Assembly (NCBI RefSeq): GCF_001441615.1
Contig: NZ_LAXJ01000002.1
Location: 248,001-312,000 of the forward strand
Reading direction: 5' to 3'
DNA: 64,000 nucleotides
Origin: Roseovarius atlanticus
Lineage (GTDB): Bacteria; Pseudomonadota; Alphaproteobacteria; Rhodobacterales; Rhodobacteraceae
The position numbers were made by a program, and so were the translations under genes. The first letter of the stretch is position 1, and each line of letters begins with the position of its first letter. Positions 1-8,198 of this stretch are shown here, in pieces. Below the pieces are notes generated by a model that had not been told where the DNA came from, made no database searches, and saw only the letters and a list, made by a program, of their open reading frames with translations.

Positions 1-127
1 CCCGGCCCCAAGTTGTGACCATGGTCAGCGTGCGGTTGCCCTGGGCATAGGCCGGAGCCGCCAGCGACGTGGCTGCCGCGGCCGAGCCGCCCAATGCGGT
101 ATTCTTCAAAAATGAACGACGATCCAT
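1..127 (-). CDS. TRAP transporter substrate-binding protein, N-terminal 42 residues only
   Basis: Only the first 42 codons lie in the window; the gene continues off the left edge. The peptide begins MDRRSFLKNTALGG and carries a twin-arginine (Tat) signal (RRSFLK) with an Ala-rich stretch ending AYAQ, followed by a mature start TLTMVTTW that is typical of DctP-type periplasmic binding proteins of TRAP transporters. A GGAGG ribosome site precedes the ATG. It is divergent from the histidine kinase at 389, a common arrangement in which the two-component system controls the transporter. The substrate cannot be told from this fragment. Confidence 0.7.
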   Translation of the reverse strand, partial: MDRRSFLKNTALGGSAAAATSLAAPAYAQGNRTLTMVTTWGR

Positions 128-195
128 AAGGTATATCCTCCCAATTGATAAAGCGCACATGCCGTCCCTAGCAGCCTGCGCGCGGACCGTTGCAG

Positions 196-220
196 GTGTC
201 GGGACACTATCGTGTACACG
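196..220. promoter_or_regulatory. Two adjacent GTGT/ACAC palindromes in the divergent TRAP-kinase promoter
   Basis: GTGTC-GG-GACAC lies at 196-207 and the perfect palindrome CGTGTACACG at 211-220. Both share GTGT and ACAC half-sites and sit in the 260-bp divergent region, so they are candidate binding sites for the response regulator encoded at 1807. This is inference from symmetry and position only. Confidence 0.4.
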
Positions 221-388
221 GATCAAAGGGAATACCGAGTAGTGCGTAGCTTTTGTGCCGAACACATCCGGAAATAGCTGAATCCGATCAGAATTCGGGC
301 GTCCTCGCGGCGGCGCGGCATTTCCCTACGACGCGCAAAGCTAGGCTTCGGACAAGATTCGCATTAACGATTCGCAAAAGGAGAATCG

Positions 389-1810
389 ATGACCAGACCG
401 CAGCTGAATTACGGTCAGAAACTTTTTCTGACAGCGACCCTGCCCCTTATCCTGGCCATGGTGACGATTTCCGTACTGGTGACGTTGCAGTCGCGGCAGA
501 TGGCAGAGCGCGAGATCCACACGCTGGAAGAAAAACTGATTGCGGCCAAGCGGGACGAATTGAAAAATTATCTTTCGCTCGCGCGTACGGCGGTCATCAA
601 TATCTACGGGCGCGCGGCACCGGATGACGAGGCGGCCAAGCTGGTCGTCACGCAGATCCTGTCCGCCATGATTTATGGTCAGGACGGCTATTTCTTCGTC
701 TACGACTATGACGGAAACAACCTTGTCAGCCCTCGCCATACCCAGCTGATCGGACGCAACTGGAGCGGAATGCAGGATGGCGCCGGCATTCCGATCACCG
801 ATGAATTGATCCGCATCGCCCGCACAGGCGGCGGCTATCACAGTTATGAATGGACCAAGCCGTCGACCGGCGAGACGGCACAGATGGTCACCTATGTCAT
901 CGGGTTCCAGGATTGGCGGTGGGCCATCGGCACGGGGGTCTTCATCGACGATGTCATCGCCGCCGTGAACAGCGCGCGCGCCACCGTGGAAGATCGCGTT
1001 CAGCGCACGTTTCTCTATATCGGCGGTCTGACCATGGGCGCGCTTCTGCTGGTGTTCACCTCGGGGCTGTTCATCAACATACGAGAGCGACGGGTCGCGG
1101 ACGCCAAGCTGAAGAAATTGACCCAACGGGTGTTCGACGCCCAAGAAGAAGAACGTGGACGCGTGGCGCGCGAATTGCATGACGGGATCAGCCAGATCCT
1201 GGTCGGTGTCCGCTATGCGCTCGACAGCGCCCGCCGCCGGTTCGAAACCGGAGACGCGCGCGCCGGAGAGACGCTGGACCGTGGCATCCTGAACCTTTCG
1301 GGCGCGATCCAGGAAGTGCGCCGCATTTCGCGCGACTTGCGCCCCGGTGTGCTGGACGATCTGGGCGTCGGTCCCGCGCTGAAATCGCTGGTCGAGGACT
1401 TTGGCGCGCGCACGGGCCTCAGAACCGAGTTCCGCACCGTGCCGTTCCGCAACCGTCTGGACGATGACGCCAAGACCGCGCTTTACCGCGTGGCACAGGA
1501 AGCCCTGACCAACATCGAACGCCACGCCGATGCCACCTGCGTCTCGGTCGATGTGCGCGGTCACAAGAACGGCGCGACCTTGCGGATTTCGGACAATGGG
1601 CGCGGGATGGATCCGGGTCGGTCCTTTGCCACGAATTCGCAAGGCTTGGGCCTGCGCAACATGCAGGAGCGCATCGAACAATTGGACGGCACGCTGCGCA
1701 TTCTGGGCTCGAAGAGCGGGACCGTGATCGAGGCCAACGTGCCGCTGACCCATATGCTGCAACCGGAAGACGGCTCTGGCTCGAACACACAAACAAGGGC
1801 AAGCGCATGA
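389..1810 (+). CDS. Cache-domain NarL-type sensor histidine kinase
   Basis: A 473-residue membrane sensor kinase. TM1 is at about residues 11-33, an extracytoplasmic single-Cache-like domain follows (about 40-200, containing YGQDGYFFVYDYDG), TM2 is at about 208-230, then a HisKA_3 dimerisation domain with the phospho-acceptor His264 in ARELHDGISQ and an HATPase domain with N box (EALTNIERHA) and G boxes (SDNGRGM, GLGLRNM). The ATG follows AAAGGAGAATCG. It overlaps the downstream regulator by 4 bp (ATGA), so the two are translationally coupled. The divergent TRAP binding protein suggests the Cache domain senses the transported organic acid or a related small molecule, which is inference. Confidence 0.92.
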   Translation: MTRPQLNYGQKLFLTATLPLILAMVTISVLVTLQSRQMAEREIHTLEEKLIAAKRDELKNYLSLARTAVINIYGRAAPDDEAAKLVVTQILSAMIYGQDGYFFVYDYDGNNLVSPRHTQLIGRNWSGMQDGAGIPITDELIRIARTGGGYHSYEWTKPSTGETAQMVTYVIGFQDWRWAIGTGVFIDDVIAAVNSARATVEDRVQRTFLYIGGLTMGALLLVFTSGLFINIRERRVADAKLKKLTQRVFDAQEEERGRVARELHDGISQILVGVRYALDSARRRFETGDARAGETLDRGILNLSGAIQEVRRISRDLRPGVLDDLGVGPALKSLVEDFGARTGLRTEFRTVPFRNRLDDDAKTALYRVAQEALTNIERHADATCVSVDVRGHKNGATLRISDNGRGMDPGRSFATNSQGLGLRNMQERIEQLDGTLRILGSKSGTVIEANVPLTHMLQPEDGSGSNTQTRASA

Positions 1811-2451
1811 CCGACCCCATCCGTATCGCCATTGTCGATGACCACCCCATGGTGGCCGAAGGCATCGAGGCCATCCTTGAAAGCTATGACGATATCGAAG
1901 TGGTGGCGACCCTGTCCTCGGGGCAGGATATCATCGACAAGGCCCCTGCCCTTGACCCCGATGTGATCCTGCTGGACCTCAACATGCCGGGGATCGGCGG
2001 GCTGTCCACCACCGAAATCCTGCTGGAGCGGCGTCCCGACACACGCATCCTGATCCTGTCGATGCACGACAGCCCCGAATACATCAGTTCCGCTCTGGGC
2101 CACGGCGCCATGGGCTATGTGCTGAAGGACGTACCGACCGAAGAGATCAAGCGCGCCATCGACGCGGTCGGCAGGGGCGAGCGCTATCTTTGCACAGGCG
2201 CCCAGGGCTCGCTTGCGCCCGACACACGGGACGGCCGCGTTCAGTTGACCAACCGCGAACAGACGATCCTGCTGCAACTGGCGCAAGGCAGGTCGAACAA
2301 GGAAGTGGCGCAGGCGCTGGACATCTCGGTGCGCACCGTGGAAACACACCGCAAGAACATCAAGCGCAAGCTGGGAATAAGTTCGACCGCCGGCCTGACG
2401 CGCTATGCGATGGAACATGGCGTGCTCCAGGGAACCGGCGTCTCGCTCTAG
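1807..2451 (+). CDS. NarL/FixJ-family response regulator
   Basis: A 214-residue response regulator. The receiver domain has the acidic pair D11-D12, phospho-acceptor D57 in ILLDLNMPG and the conserved Lys in GYVLKD. The C-terminal LuxR-type helix-turn-helix starts LTNREQTILLQLAQGRSNKE and includes SVRTVETHRKNI. It starts inside the stop of the kinase gene and is its cognate partner. Likely targets are the divergent TRAP genes, where two GTGT/ACAC palindromes are visible. Confidence 0.93.
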   Translation: MTDPIRIAIVDDHPMVAEGIEAILESYDDIEVVATLSSGQDIIDKAPALDPDVILLDLNMPGIGGLSTTEILLERRPDTRILILSMHDSPEYISSALGHGAMGYVLKDVPTEEIKRAIDAVGRGERYLCTGAQGSLAPDTRDGRVQLTNREQTILLQLAQGRSNKEVAQALDISVRTVETHRKNIKRKLGISSTAGLTRYAMEHGVLQGTGVSL

Positions 2452-2581
2452 CCACGAGCCACCCGCCCCCTGATCAACTTTTCGGCACCTGATGCCGCGG
2501 CGCAGAAAAATTTATGCTGCACCCCTTCCATATTTTTACGAATCTGTCATCGTTAACTCATTCTTGGCCATGGGGGACACC

Positions 2582-2908
2582 ATGCAGGACGTTCAAGAAG
2601 ACTACGGCGAAAGCACGGTGGAGTTCGCCGATTTCACCTTCGACCGCCAGAAAGCCGTGTGTTACGGCCTTCAGAATAACGCAGGCGGCACCACGACGAT
2701 CATCAACTTTGCATCGCAGCGATTGGCCGACAGGTTTCGCACGGCCTATCTCAACGAGTTGAACATCCGCATCATCCAGAACGAGGCGCAGCTGATCTGT
2801 TTCGCGGATTACGACACGGTGATGCGCAAATCCCAGGATGATCCGCGGGTTCAGTCTCTCCACTACAACCGCGACTACATGATGGGCGCGCTGGGCCACA
2901 TGATGTAG
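2582..2908 (+). CDS. Hypothetical protein, about 108 aa
   Basis: I do not recognise a family. The protein is small, acidic at the N-terminus (MQDVQEDYGESTVEFADF), and has no signal peptide or membrane segment. The ATG at 2582 is preferred because GGGGGAC lies a few bases upstream; in-frame starts at 2570 and 2492 would add 4 or 30 residues, the latter with an implausibly basic, low-quality extension. It stands alone between the regulator and the convergent phoX gene. The composition looks like normal coding sequence for this genome. Confidence 0.6.
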   Translation: MQDVQEDYGESTVEFADFTFDRQKAVCYGLQNNAGGTTTIINFASQRLADRFRTAYLNELNIRIIQNEAQLICFADYDTVMRKSQDDPRVQSLHYNRDYMMGALGHMM

Positions 2909-2971
2909 GGCTTGTGACCCAAGAGTCTTCGTCCGAAGTCGCTTGGGTCAGAAAATTCGTACGAATTTTCT

Positions 2972-4876
2972 TCAACCCAGCGGCGCGCCGTCGTCGCGCT
3001 TGACGGCCACGATTGCCGAGCGGGGCAACTTGCCCTCGCCATCAGGGAACGGCGCATCGGGATGCTGGATGCCCACGAACATCGTGCGCCGGTCGGTCGA
3101 CCAGGTCAGCCCCGTCACCTCTGACCCTTTCGGCCCCGTAAGGAACCGGGCGATTTCACCGGTCACCGAATCGCCCGCCAGCATCTGGTTGTTGCCCATG
3201 CCTTCGAATTCGCCCTCGTTGCTGTCATCGCCATCGGTCTGGATCCAAACCAGCCCCGCACTGTCGAAGGCCATTCCGTCGGGCGAGTTGAACATGTTCC
3301 CGGCGGTAACGTTGTCGGACCCGCCATAGACGTTGTTGTAGACCTCGGGGTTGCCCGCCATCACGTACAGATCCCAGGTAAAGCGGTCATCGGCGTGATT
3401 GTCATTTTCCGGCCGCCAGCGGACGATCTGACCGTAATTGTTGGTCTCGCGCGGATTGGGCCCGTTGACGGGCGTCTCGTCGCCGCCAGCGTTCGGTTTG
3501 ACGCCTCGGTTCTTGTTGTTGGTCAGACAGCAATAGGCCTCGACCGCATGAGGGTTCGCGGCGATCCACTCGGGGCGGTCCATCGTCGTGGCACCCACCG
3601 CCGAGCCCGCCTGACGGGCAAAGATCAGGATCTCGGCAAGGCTGCCCATGCCCGTCGTCTCGGGCGTAAGGGCCAGCCACTCGCCGCTCTGGTCATCGTT
3701 GAACTTCGCCACCGAAAGCGTGCCGTCATCCAGCAGACCCTCGGTCGGGCCGCCCGGCGTGTAGGTGCCGTTAGAGACGAACCGATAGAGGAACTCGCCG
3801 CGTTCGTCGTCGCCCATATAGACCACGACCCGCCCATCGGGCGCCAACACCGCCTCGGCATTCTCGTGCTTGAACCGGCCAAGTCCGGTATGTTTGACCG
3901 GTGTGCTGTCAGGATCGGCGGGGTTGATCTCGACCACCCAGCCGGCCCGATGCGGCTCGTTGGGGTTTTTCGAGACGTCGAAACGCGCGTCCCACTTGTG
4001 ATAGTCATAGTCCCAGCCATCCGGGCCGATGCCGTACCGTTCGTACCCCGCAGTGACCGCTTCGCCGGCCTCTATCGGGCCAGTGGCGCCGAAATAACCG
4101 TTGAAGTTTTCCTCGCAGGTCAGATAGGTGCCCCAGGGCGTCTTGCCCGACCCGCAATTGTTGAAGGTCCCAAGGCTTTCGGTGCCGGTGGGATCGGCTT
4201 CGGTCTGCATCAATTCATGCCCCGCCGCCGGTCCGGCAATGGTCATCGGCGTCAGGTGCGTGATGCGGCGATTCAGCGGGCTGTCCTTGACCACGCGCCA
4301 ACCATCGGTGTCTTCGGCCACCTCGATCACCGCGACACCCTGAAGGTTTTGCAGCTTGCGCACGTCTTCAAGGCCCGTCGGCGTGCCGTCCTCGGTATGG
4401 GGCAGGTTCACCTCTGGATTGGTGTATTCGTGGTTTATGGCCAGAAGCTGGCGACTGCCGATCTGGAAACTTTCCATCCCGTCGGTGTTTTCACCAAAGA
4501 CGCGGTCGGCGCTGCCGGCGGCGCCGCCGGTGTCATGATCGAACTCCGGCGCGTCCGGGAAAATCGGATCGCCCCAGCGCACCAGTACGTCCCAGTTGTA
4601 GCCTTCGGGCACATGAACGGTGTTGTCGGTCTGGATCGCGATCGGGGCAAAGGCGAAACGGCTGGCCGCTTGAGCCTGCGCAGAGGTGCCCGACAGCAGC
4701 GCGGCCCCCGTGCCCATTGCCGCGGCCCCCGAGCCAAAGGCCAGCACCCCGCCCAGAAAGCCGCGGCGCGAAATGGCGGCCTCGACCACGCGGTCAAACC
4801 CGTTCTCTTCGGGACGCGGGTGCATCTTTTCGTCCCATTCGTCGGCACTCAGGCGGGTGTGGTCGGCGTCTTTCAT
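2972..4876 (-). CDS. phoX: PhoX-type alkaline phosphatase, Tat-exported
   Basis: A 634-residue DUF839/PhoX protein. PhoX enzymes are periplasmic, Ca- and Fe-dependent phosphomonoesterases that release phosphate from organic esters. Residues 36-42 carry the Tat motif SRRGFLGG followed by a hydrophobic Ala/Gly stretch ending TSAQAQA. Family-like segments include NHEYTNPE, GTYLTCEENFNGYFG, WDARFD and the calcium-site-like FNSPDGMAFD. Length agrees with the family. A candidate Pho-box-like direct repeat sits 45-62 bp upstream. The gene is alone in its transcription unit, with no phosphate transport genes nearby. Confidence 0.9.
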   Translation of the reverse strand: MKDADHTRLSADEWDEKMHPRPEENGFDRVVEAAISRRGFLGGVLAFGSGAAAMGTGAALLSGTSAQAQAASRFAFAPIAIQTDNTVHVPEGYNWDVLVRWGDPIFPDAPEFDHDTGGAAGSADRVFGENTDGMESFQIGSRQLLAINHEYTNPEVNLPHTEDGTPTGLEDVRKLQNLQGVAVIEVAEDTDGWRVVKDSPLNRRITHLTPMTIAGPAAGHELMQTEADPTGTESLGTFNNCGSGKTPWGTYLTCEENFNGYFGATGPIEAGEAVTAGYERYGIGPDGWDYDYHKWDARFDVSKNPNEPHRAGWVVEINPADPDSTPVKHTGLGRFKHENAEAVLAPDGRVVVYMGDDERGEFLYRFVSNGTYTPGGPTEGLLDDGTLSVAKFNDDQSGEWLALTPETTGMGSLAEILIFARQAGSAVGATTMDRPEWIAANPHAVEAYCCLTNNKNRGVKPNAGGDETPVNGPNPRETNNYGQIVRWRPENDNHADDRFTWDLYVMAGNPEVYNNVYGGSDNVTAGNMFNSPDGMAFDSAGLVWIQTDGDDSNEGEFEGMGNNQMLAGDSVTGEIARFLTGPKGSEVTGLTWSTDRRTMFVGIQHPDAPFPDGEGKLPRSAIVAVKRDDGAPLG

Positions 4877-4920
4877 GGCTGGTCTCCAGGATGGTGATGG
4901 CGTGGGATCATCCCAAGGTT

Positions 4921-4938
4921 GTCACATGAGTGTAACAG
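4921..4938. promoter_or_regulatory. Candidate Pho box upstream of phoX
   Basis: GTCACAT-GAGT-GTAACAG reads on the minus strand as CTGTTAC-ACTC-ATGTGAC, two 7-bp units with an 11-bp period as in PhoB sites (consensus CTGTCAT-N4-CTGTCAT). The second unit is a poor match, so this is tentative, but the position upstream of a phosphatase gene supports it. Confidence 0.4.
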
Positions 4939-5053
4939 CTCTCGGACGGGTTCGTGACGATCGTGCAAACCTGCGCGTTTCTGCCGCGCCATTTTTCGCG
5001 CAACAAATGCAAAGAAATCGCCCTCTCGCGCGACATTTATCGCGGAAAGCCTG

Positions 5054-5082
5054 TTGACGCTTCTGACACCCGCACATAATGT
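5054..5082 (+). promoter_or_regulatory. Promoter of the ilv leader
   Basis: A -35-like TTGACG is at 5054-5059. The -10 is either CATAAT (5075-5080, 15-bp spacer) or TAATGT (5077-5082, 17-bp spacer). Transcription would start near 5088-5090, just before the leader-peptide ribosome site AAGGAG at 5096-5101. Confidence 0.55.
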
Positions 5083-5110
5083 CCCCGAACGCAGCAAGGA
5101 GTCGCCAATA

Positions 5111-5158
5111 ATGGCATCGCTAATCGTAGTCGTAGGTGAATGGCGCATGGGCCGGTAA
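5111..5158 (+). CDS. ilv leader peptide (attenuator), 15 aa
   Basis: The ORF encodes MASLIVVVGEWRMGR and stop. Five consecutive codons specify Leu-Ile-Val-Val-Val, exactly the amino acids made by the downstream pathway. AAGGAG at 5096-5101 is a good ribosome site 9 nt upstream. The last codons (5142-5151) form the first arm of the antiterminator, so a ribosome stalled at the LIVVV codons would leave that arm free, while one reaching the stop would cover it. This is the classic layout of ribosome-mediated attenuation. Confidence 0.85.
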   Translation: MASLIVVVGEWRMGR

Positions 5159-5186
5159 CGGACACCATAACGGTACCCCATGCGCC
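5142..5186 (+). promoter_or_regulatory. ilv antiterminator stem
   Basis: GGCGCATGGG (5142-5151) is perfectly complementary to CCCATGCGCC (5177-5186), a 10-bp stem. The downstream arm shares 5184-5186 with the base of the terminator stem, so the two structures exclude each other at their junction. Confidence 0.75.
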
Positions 5187-5211
5187 CTCGGAACCCTCCG
5201 GGGGCTTTTTT
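5184..5211 (+). terminator. ilv attenuator terminator
   Basis: A 9-bp stem (5184-5192 with 5197-5205, one G-U pair, 4-nt loop) is followed by six T residues at 5206-5211. It lies between the leader peptide and ilvB, as expected for premature termination when branched-chain amino acids are plentiful. Confidence 0.85.
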
Positions 5212-5254
5212 ATGCGTAACGCAAAGACACACATGTCATGAACGGAGCAAAACG

Positions 5255-7012
5255 ATGACACGTCAGATGACCGGAGCGAAAATGGTGGTTCAGGCCTTGA
5301 AGGATCAGGGTGTGGACGTCGTATTCGGATATCCCGGCGGTGCCGTGCTACCGATTTATGACGAGATCTTTCAACAGAACGACATTCGCCACATCCTTGT
5401 CCGGCATGAGCAAGGCGCGGTGCACGCCGCCGAAGGCTATGCGCGCTCGACCGGCAAGCCCGGCGTCGTTCTGGTGACATCCGGCCCCGGCGCGACCAAC
5501 GCCGTCACGGGCCTGACCGACGCGCTGATGGATTCGATCCCGCTGATCGTTCTGACAGGCCAGGTGCCCACCTTCATGATCGGATCGGACGCCTTTCAGG
5601 AGGCGGATACAGTCGGCATCACCCGTCCCTGCACCAAGCATAACTGGCTGGTCAAGGAAACCGAGCGCCTGGCGCAGACCATCCACGAGGCTTTTCATGT
5701 GGCGACCTCGGGCCGGCCCGGGCCGGTGCTGGTCGATATTCCCAAGGACGTGCAATTCGCTTCGGCCAAGTACCTGGAGCCGGCGCAGACCAAGACCTCG
5801 CATTACCAGCCGCAGACCAACGGCGATATCGACACGATCACCGAACTGGTCGAGGCGTTGGAACAGGCCGAACGCCCCGTCTTTTACACCGGCGGCGGCG
5901 TTATCAATTCCGGCGACGAGGCGAGCGCGCTTTTGCGCGAACTGGTCGATGCCACGGGCATCCCGATCACCTCGACCCTGATGGGTCTCGGGTGTTATCC
6001 GGCCTCGGGCAAGAACTGGCTGGGGATGCTGGGGATGCACGGCCTTTACGAGGCCAACATGGCGATGCACGACTGCGACCTGATGATCAATATCGGCGCG
6101 CGTTTCGATGACCGGATCACCGGGCGGCTGGACGCTTTCTCACCTGGGTCGCAGCGGGCGCATATCGACATCGACCCGTCCTCGATCAACAAGGTGATCC
6201 GAACCGATTTCCCCATCGTGGGCGACGTCAAGGAAGTTCTGCGCCAGATGCTGTCGGTCTGGAAGGACCGCGGGGCCAAGGTCAAACGCGAGGCCATCCA
6301 GAACTGGTGGGGCCGGATCGAGGAATGGAAGAAGATCAACTGCCTGGCGTTCACGCAGACAGGCAAGACGATCAAGCCGCAGCACGCGGTGCACCGTCTG
6401 GAGGAGCTGACCAAGGGGCATGATCGCTACATCTGTACCGAGGTTGGCCAGCACCAGATGTGGGCGGCGCAATACCTGGGCTTCGAGCACCCCAACCGTT
6501 GGATGACCTCCGGCGGGCTGGGCACCATGGGCTATGGCTTCCCGGCGTCGATCGGCGTTCAGGTGGCGCACCCCGAGGCATTGGTGATCAACGTCGCGGG
6601 CGAGGCGTCGTGGCTGATGAACATGCAGGAAATGGGTACGGCAGTGCAGTATCGCCTGCCGGTCAAACAGTTCATCCTCAACAACGAACGCCTTGGCATG
6701 GTGCGCCAGTGGCAGGAACTGCTGCATGGCGAGCGGTATTCGCATTCGTGGTCCGACGCCCTGCCCGATTTCGTCAAGTTGGCCGAGGCGTTTGGCGCCA
6801 AGGGGATCCAGTGTTCGGACCCGGCGGATCTTGATGACGCGATCATGGAAATGGTGAACTACGACGGGCCGGTCATCTTCGACTGCCTGGTCGAGAAGCA
6901 CGAGAACTGCTTCCCGATGATCCCGTCGGGCAAGGCCCATAACGAGATGCTGCTGGGCGAAAATGCGTCCACCGCCGATGCCATCGACGCAGGCGGGGGG
7001 GTGCTGGTGTAG
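5255..7012 (+). CDS. ilvB: Acetolactate synthase large (catalytic) subunit
   Basis: A 585-residue thiamine-diphosphate enzyme catalysing the first common step of valine, leucine and isoleucine synthesis. The N-terminal domain shows FGYPGGAVLPIYDE and the ThDP-activating Glu in HEQGAVHAAEGYAR; the middle FAD/regulatory region and the C-terminal ThDP domain (NVAGEASWLMNMQEM, FILNNERLGMVRQW) follow. The Mg-binding motif reads GEAS rather than the usual GDGS/GDAS, which is odd. ATG 5255 is preferred over upstream in-frame codons because CGGAG precedes it and the upstream codons lie in the attenuator. It forms an operon with ilvN. Confidence 0.96.
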   Translation: MTRQMTGAKMVVQALKDQGVDVVFGYPGGAVLPIYDEIFQQNDIRHILVRHEQGAVHAAEGYARSTGKPGVVLVTSGPGATNAVTGLTDALMDSIPLIVLTGQVPTFMIGSDAFQEADTVGITRPCTKHNWLVKETERLAQTIHEAFHVATSGRPGPVLVDIPKDVQFASAKYLEPAQTKTSHYQPQTNGDIDTITELVEALEQAERPVFYTGGGVINSGDEASALLRELVDATGIPITSTLMGLGCYPASGKNWLGMLGMHGLYEANMAMHDCDLMINIGARFDDRITGRLDAFSPGSQRAHIDIDPSSINKVIRTDFPIVGDVKEVLRQMLSVWKDRGAKVKREAIQNWWGRIEEWKKINCLAFTQTGKTIKPQHAVHRLEELTKGHDRYICTEVGQHQMWAAQYLGFEHPNRWMTSGGLGTMGYGFPASIGVQVAHPEALVINVAGEASWLMNMQEMGTAVQYRLPVKQFILNNERLGMVRQWQELLHGERYSHSWSDALPDFVKLAEAFGAKGIQCSDPADLDDAIMEMVNYDGPVIFDCLVEKHENCFPMIPSGKAHNEMLLGENASTADAIDAGGGVLV

Positions 7013-7061
7013 ACCAGTCCCGTTCCCGCTCTGCACGACACACTTAAAAGGACCAAGGCCG

Positions 7062-7622
7062 ATGTCAGCCCTGAAACTCAAGAAAGGCGCTTCCAGCCAC
7101 TCCGCCTATAATCTACGGCCCACTTTCTCGGACGCCGAAGAGCGTCACACTCTGGCCGTCATCGTGGACAACGAACCGGGCGTGCTGGCGCGCGTCATCG
7201 GGCTCTTTTCCGGACGCGGCTACAACATCGACAGCCTGACCGTGGCGGAGGTAGATCACACCGGACACATGTCGCGCATCACGATCGTCACCACCGGCAC
7301 GCCGCAGATCATCGAGCAGATCAAGGCGCAGCTGGGCCGGATCGTGGTGGTGCATGACGTGCATGACCTGACCGTCGAAGGACGCACGGTAGAGCGCGAA
7401 CTGGCCCTATTGCGCGTCACCGGCACCGGCGACAAACGGGTCGAGGCGTTGCGGCTGGCGGATATCTTCCGCGCAAACGTGGTGGACAGCACTCTGGACA
7501 GCTTTGTCTTCGAGATCACCGGCACGTCTGAAAAGGTCGACGCCTTCGCCGACCTCATGCGCCCGCTGGGGCTGGAAGAAATCGCTCGCACAGGTGTCGC
7601 CGCCCTTTCGCGCGGAACCTGA
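7062..7622 (+). CDS. ilvN: Acetolactate synthase small (regulatory) subunit
   Basis: A 186-residue regulatory subunit that stimulates the catalytic subunit and confers valine feedback inhibition. An ACT domain is clear at about residues 28-100 (HTLAVIVDNEPGVLARVIGL, SGRGYNIDSLTVA) and a C-terminal ALS small-subunit domain follows (VTGTGDKRVEALRLADIFRA). The first 25 residues (KLKKGASSHSAYNLRPTFSD) are an N-terminal extension often seen in alphaproteobacteria. It starts 49 bp after ilvB, sharing the attenuated transcript, and converges on the gene at 7641. Confidence 0.95.
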   Translation: MSALKLKKGASSHSAYNLRPTFSDAEERHTLAVIVDNEPGVLARVIGLFSGRGYNIDSLTVAEVDHTGHMSRITIVTTGTPQIIEQIKAQLGRIVVVHDVHDLTVEGRTVERELALLRVTGTGDKRVEALRLADIFRANVVDSTLDSFVFEITGTSEKVDAFADLMRPLGLEEIARTGVAALSRGT

Positions 7623-7640
7623 GCGACGCCGAAACCTGTC

Positions 7641-8030
7641 TCAGCGGGACTGACGCAGTTTTTCAAGGCTGTTGCCGGTGTTCCGCGATATCGCTGCATC
7701 ACGGCCACGTGTTCCGGTCGGGGCCACAAAAGGAAGTATCTTTCGCTCCGGCGCCGCCGGCGAAGCCGCGGCAACATCCTTTGACGCGGCGCCGCGCAAA
7801 TCTCGGGCAAGGCGCGGATATTCATCACTCGTGACGACCTTCACCTCGAACGCGAGGCGCATCCCGCGACCGTCGCGGATCTTGAACGCAACGAAGTCGC
7901 CCTCCTCGAATGTAGAGGCATCCGACATATTGGCCGGCTCCCCCTCGAAAAAGGCCAGGTCGCCGTGATCTTCGCACCAGATCAGCGCACGGTTTGTGCA
8001 TCGATCAGCCCACAATACTGCGCCGTACAT
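7641..8030 (-). CDS. Hypothetical protein, 129 aa
   Basis: I do not recognise a named family. The N-terminal 80 residues are compact with CEDHGDLAFFEG, EEGDFVAFKIRDG and MRLAFEVKVV, reminiscent of a small beta-barrel, while the last 45 residues are low-complexity, Ala/Arg-rich and probably disordered. It is cytoplasmic with no signal or membrane segment. It is transcribed divergently from the XRE-type regulator and converges on ilvN with an 18-bp gap. The start at 8030 is the first ATG and gives a sensible N-terminus. Confidence 0.65.
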   Translation of the reverse strand: MYGAVLWADRCTNRALIWCEDHGDLAFFEGEPANMSDASTFEEGDFVAFKIRDGRGMRLAFEVKVVTSDEYPRLARDLRGAASKDVAAASPAAPERKILPFVAPTGTRGRDAAISRNTGNSLEKLRQSR

Positions 8031-8198
8031 AGCACCCTCGCTTCCATCCTGAATTCAGGATAGGACACCGACCTGATGCGATCACTGGAAATTTGAAGCT
8101 TAGTCACCACCCATTTGTGTCAGCCTCACACAAACCTGACGCTAAAGCGCGTCAATTTCTGGACAGAATCGTCTATCTTCGTGTATCGAGTGCATTAC

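Noticed and set aside
3395..4897. A 500-codon plus-strand frame opposite phoX.
   Set aside because: phoX has a Tat signal and family motifs; the opposite frame has no domain or start signal.
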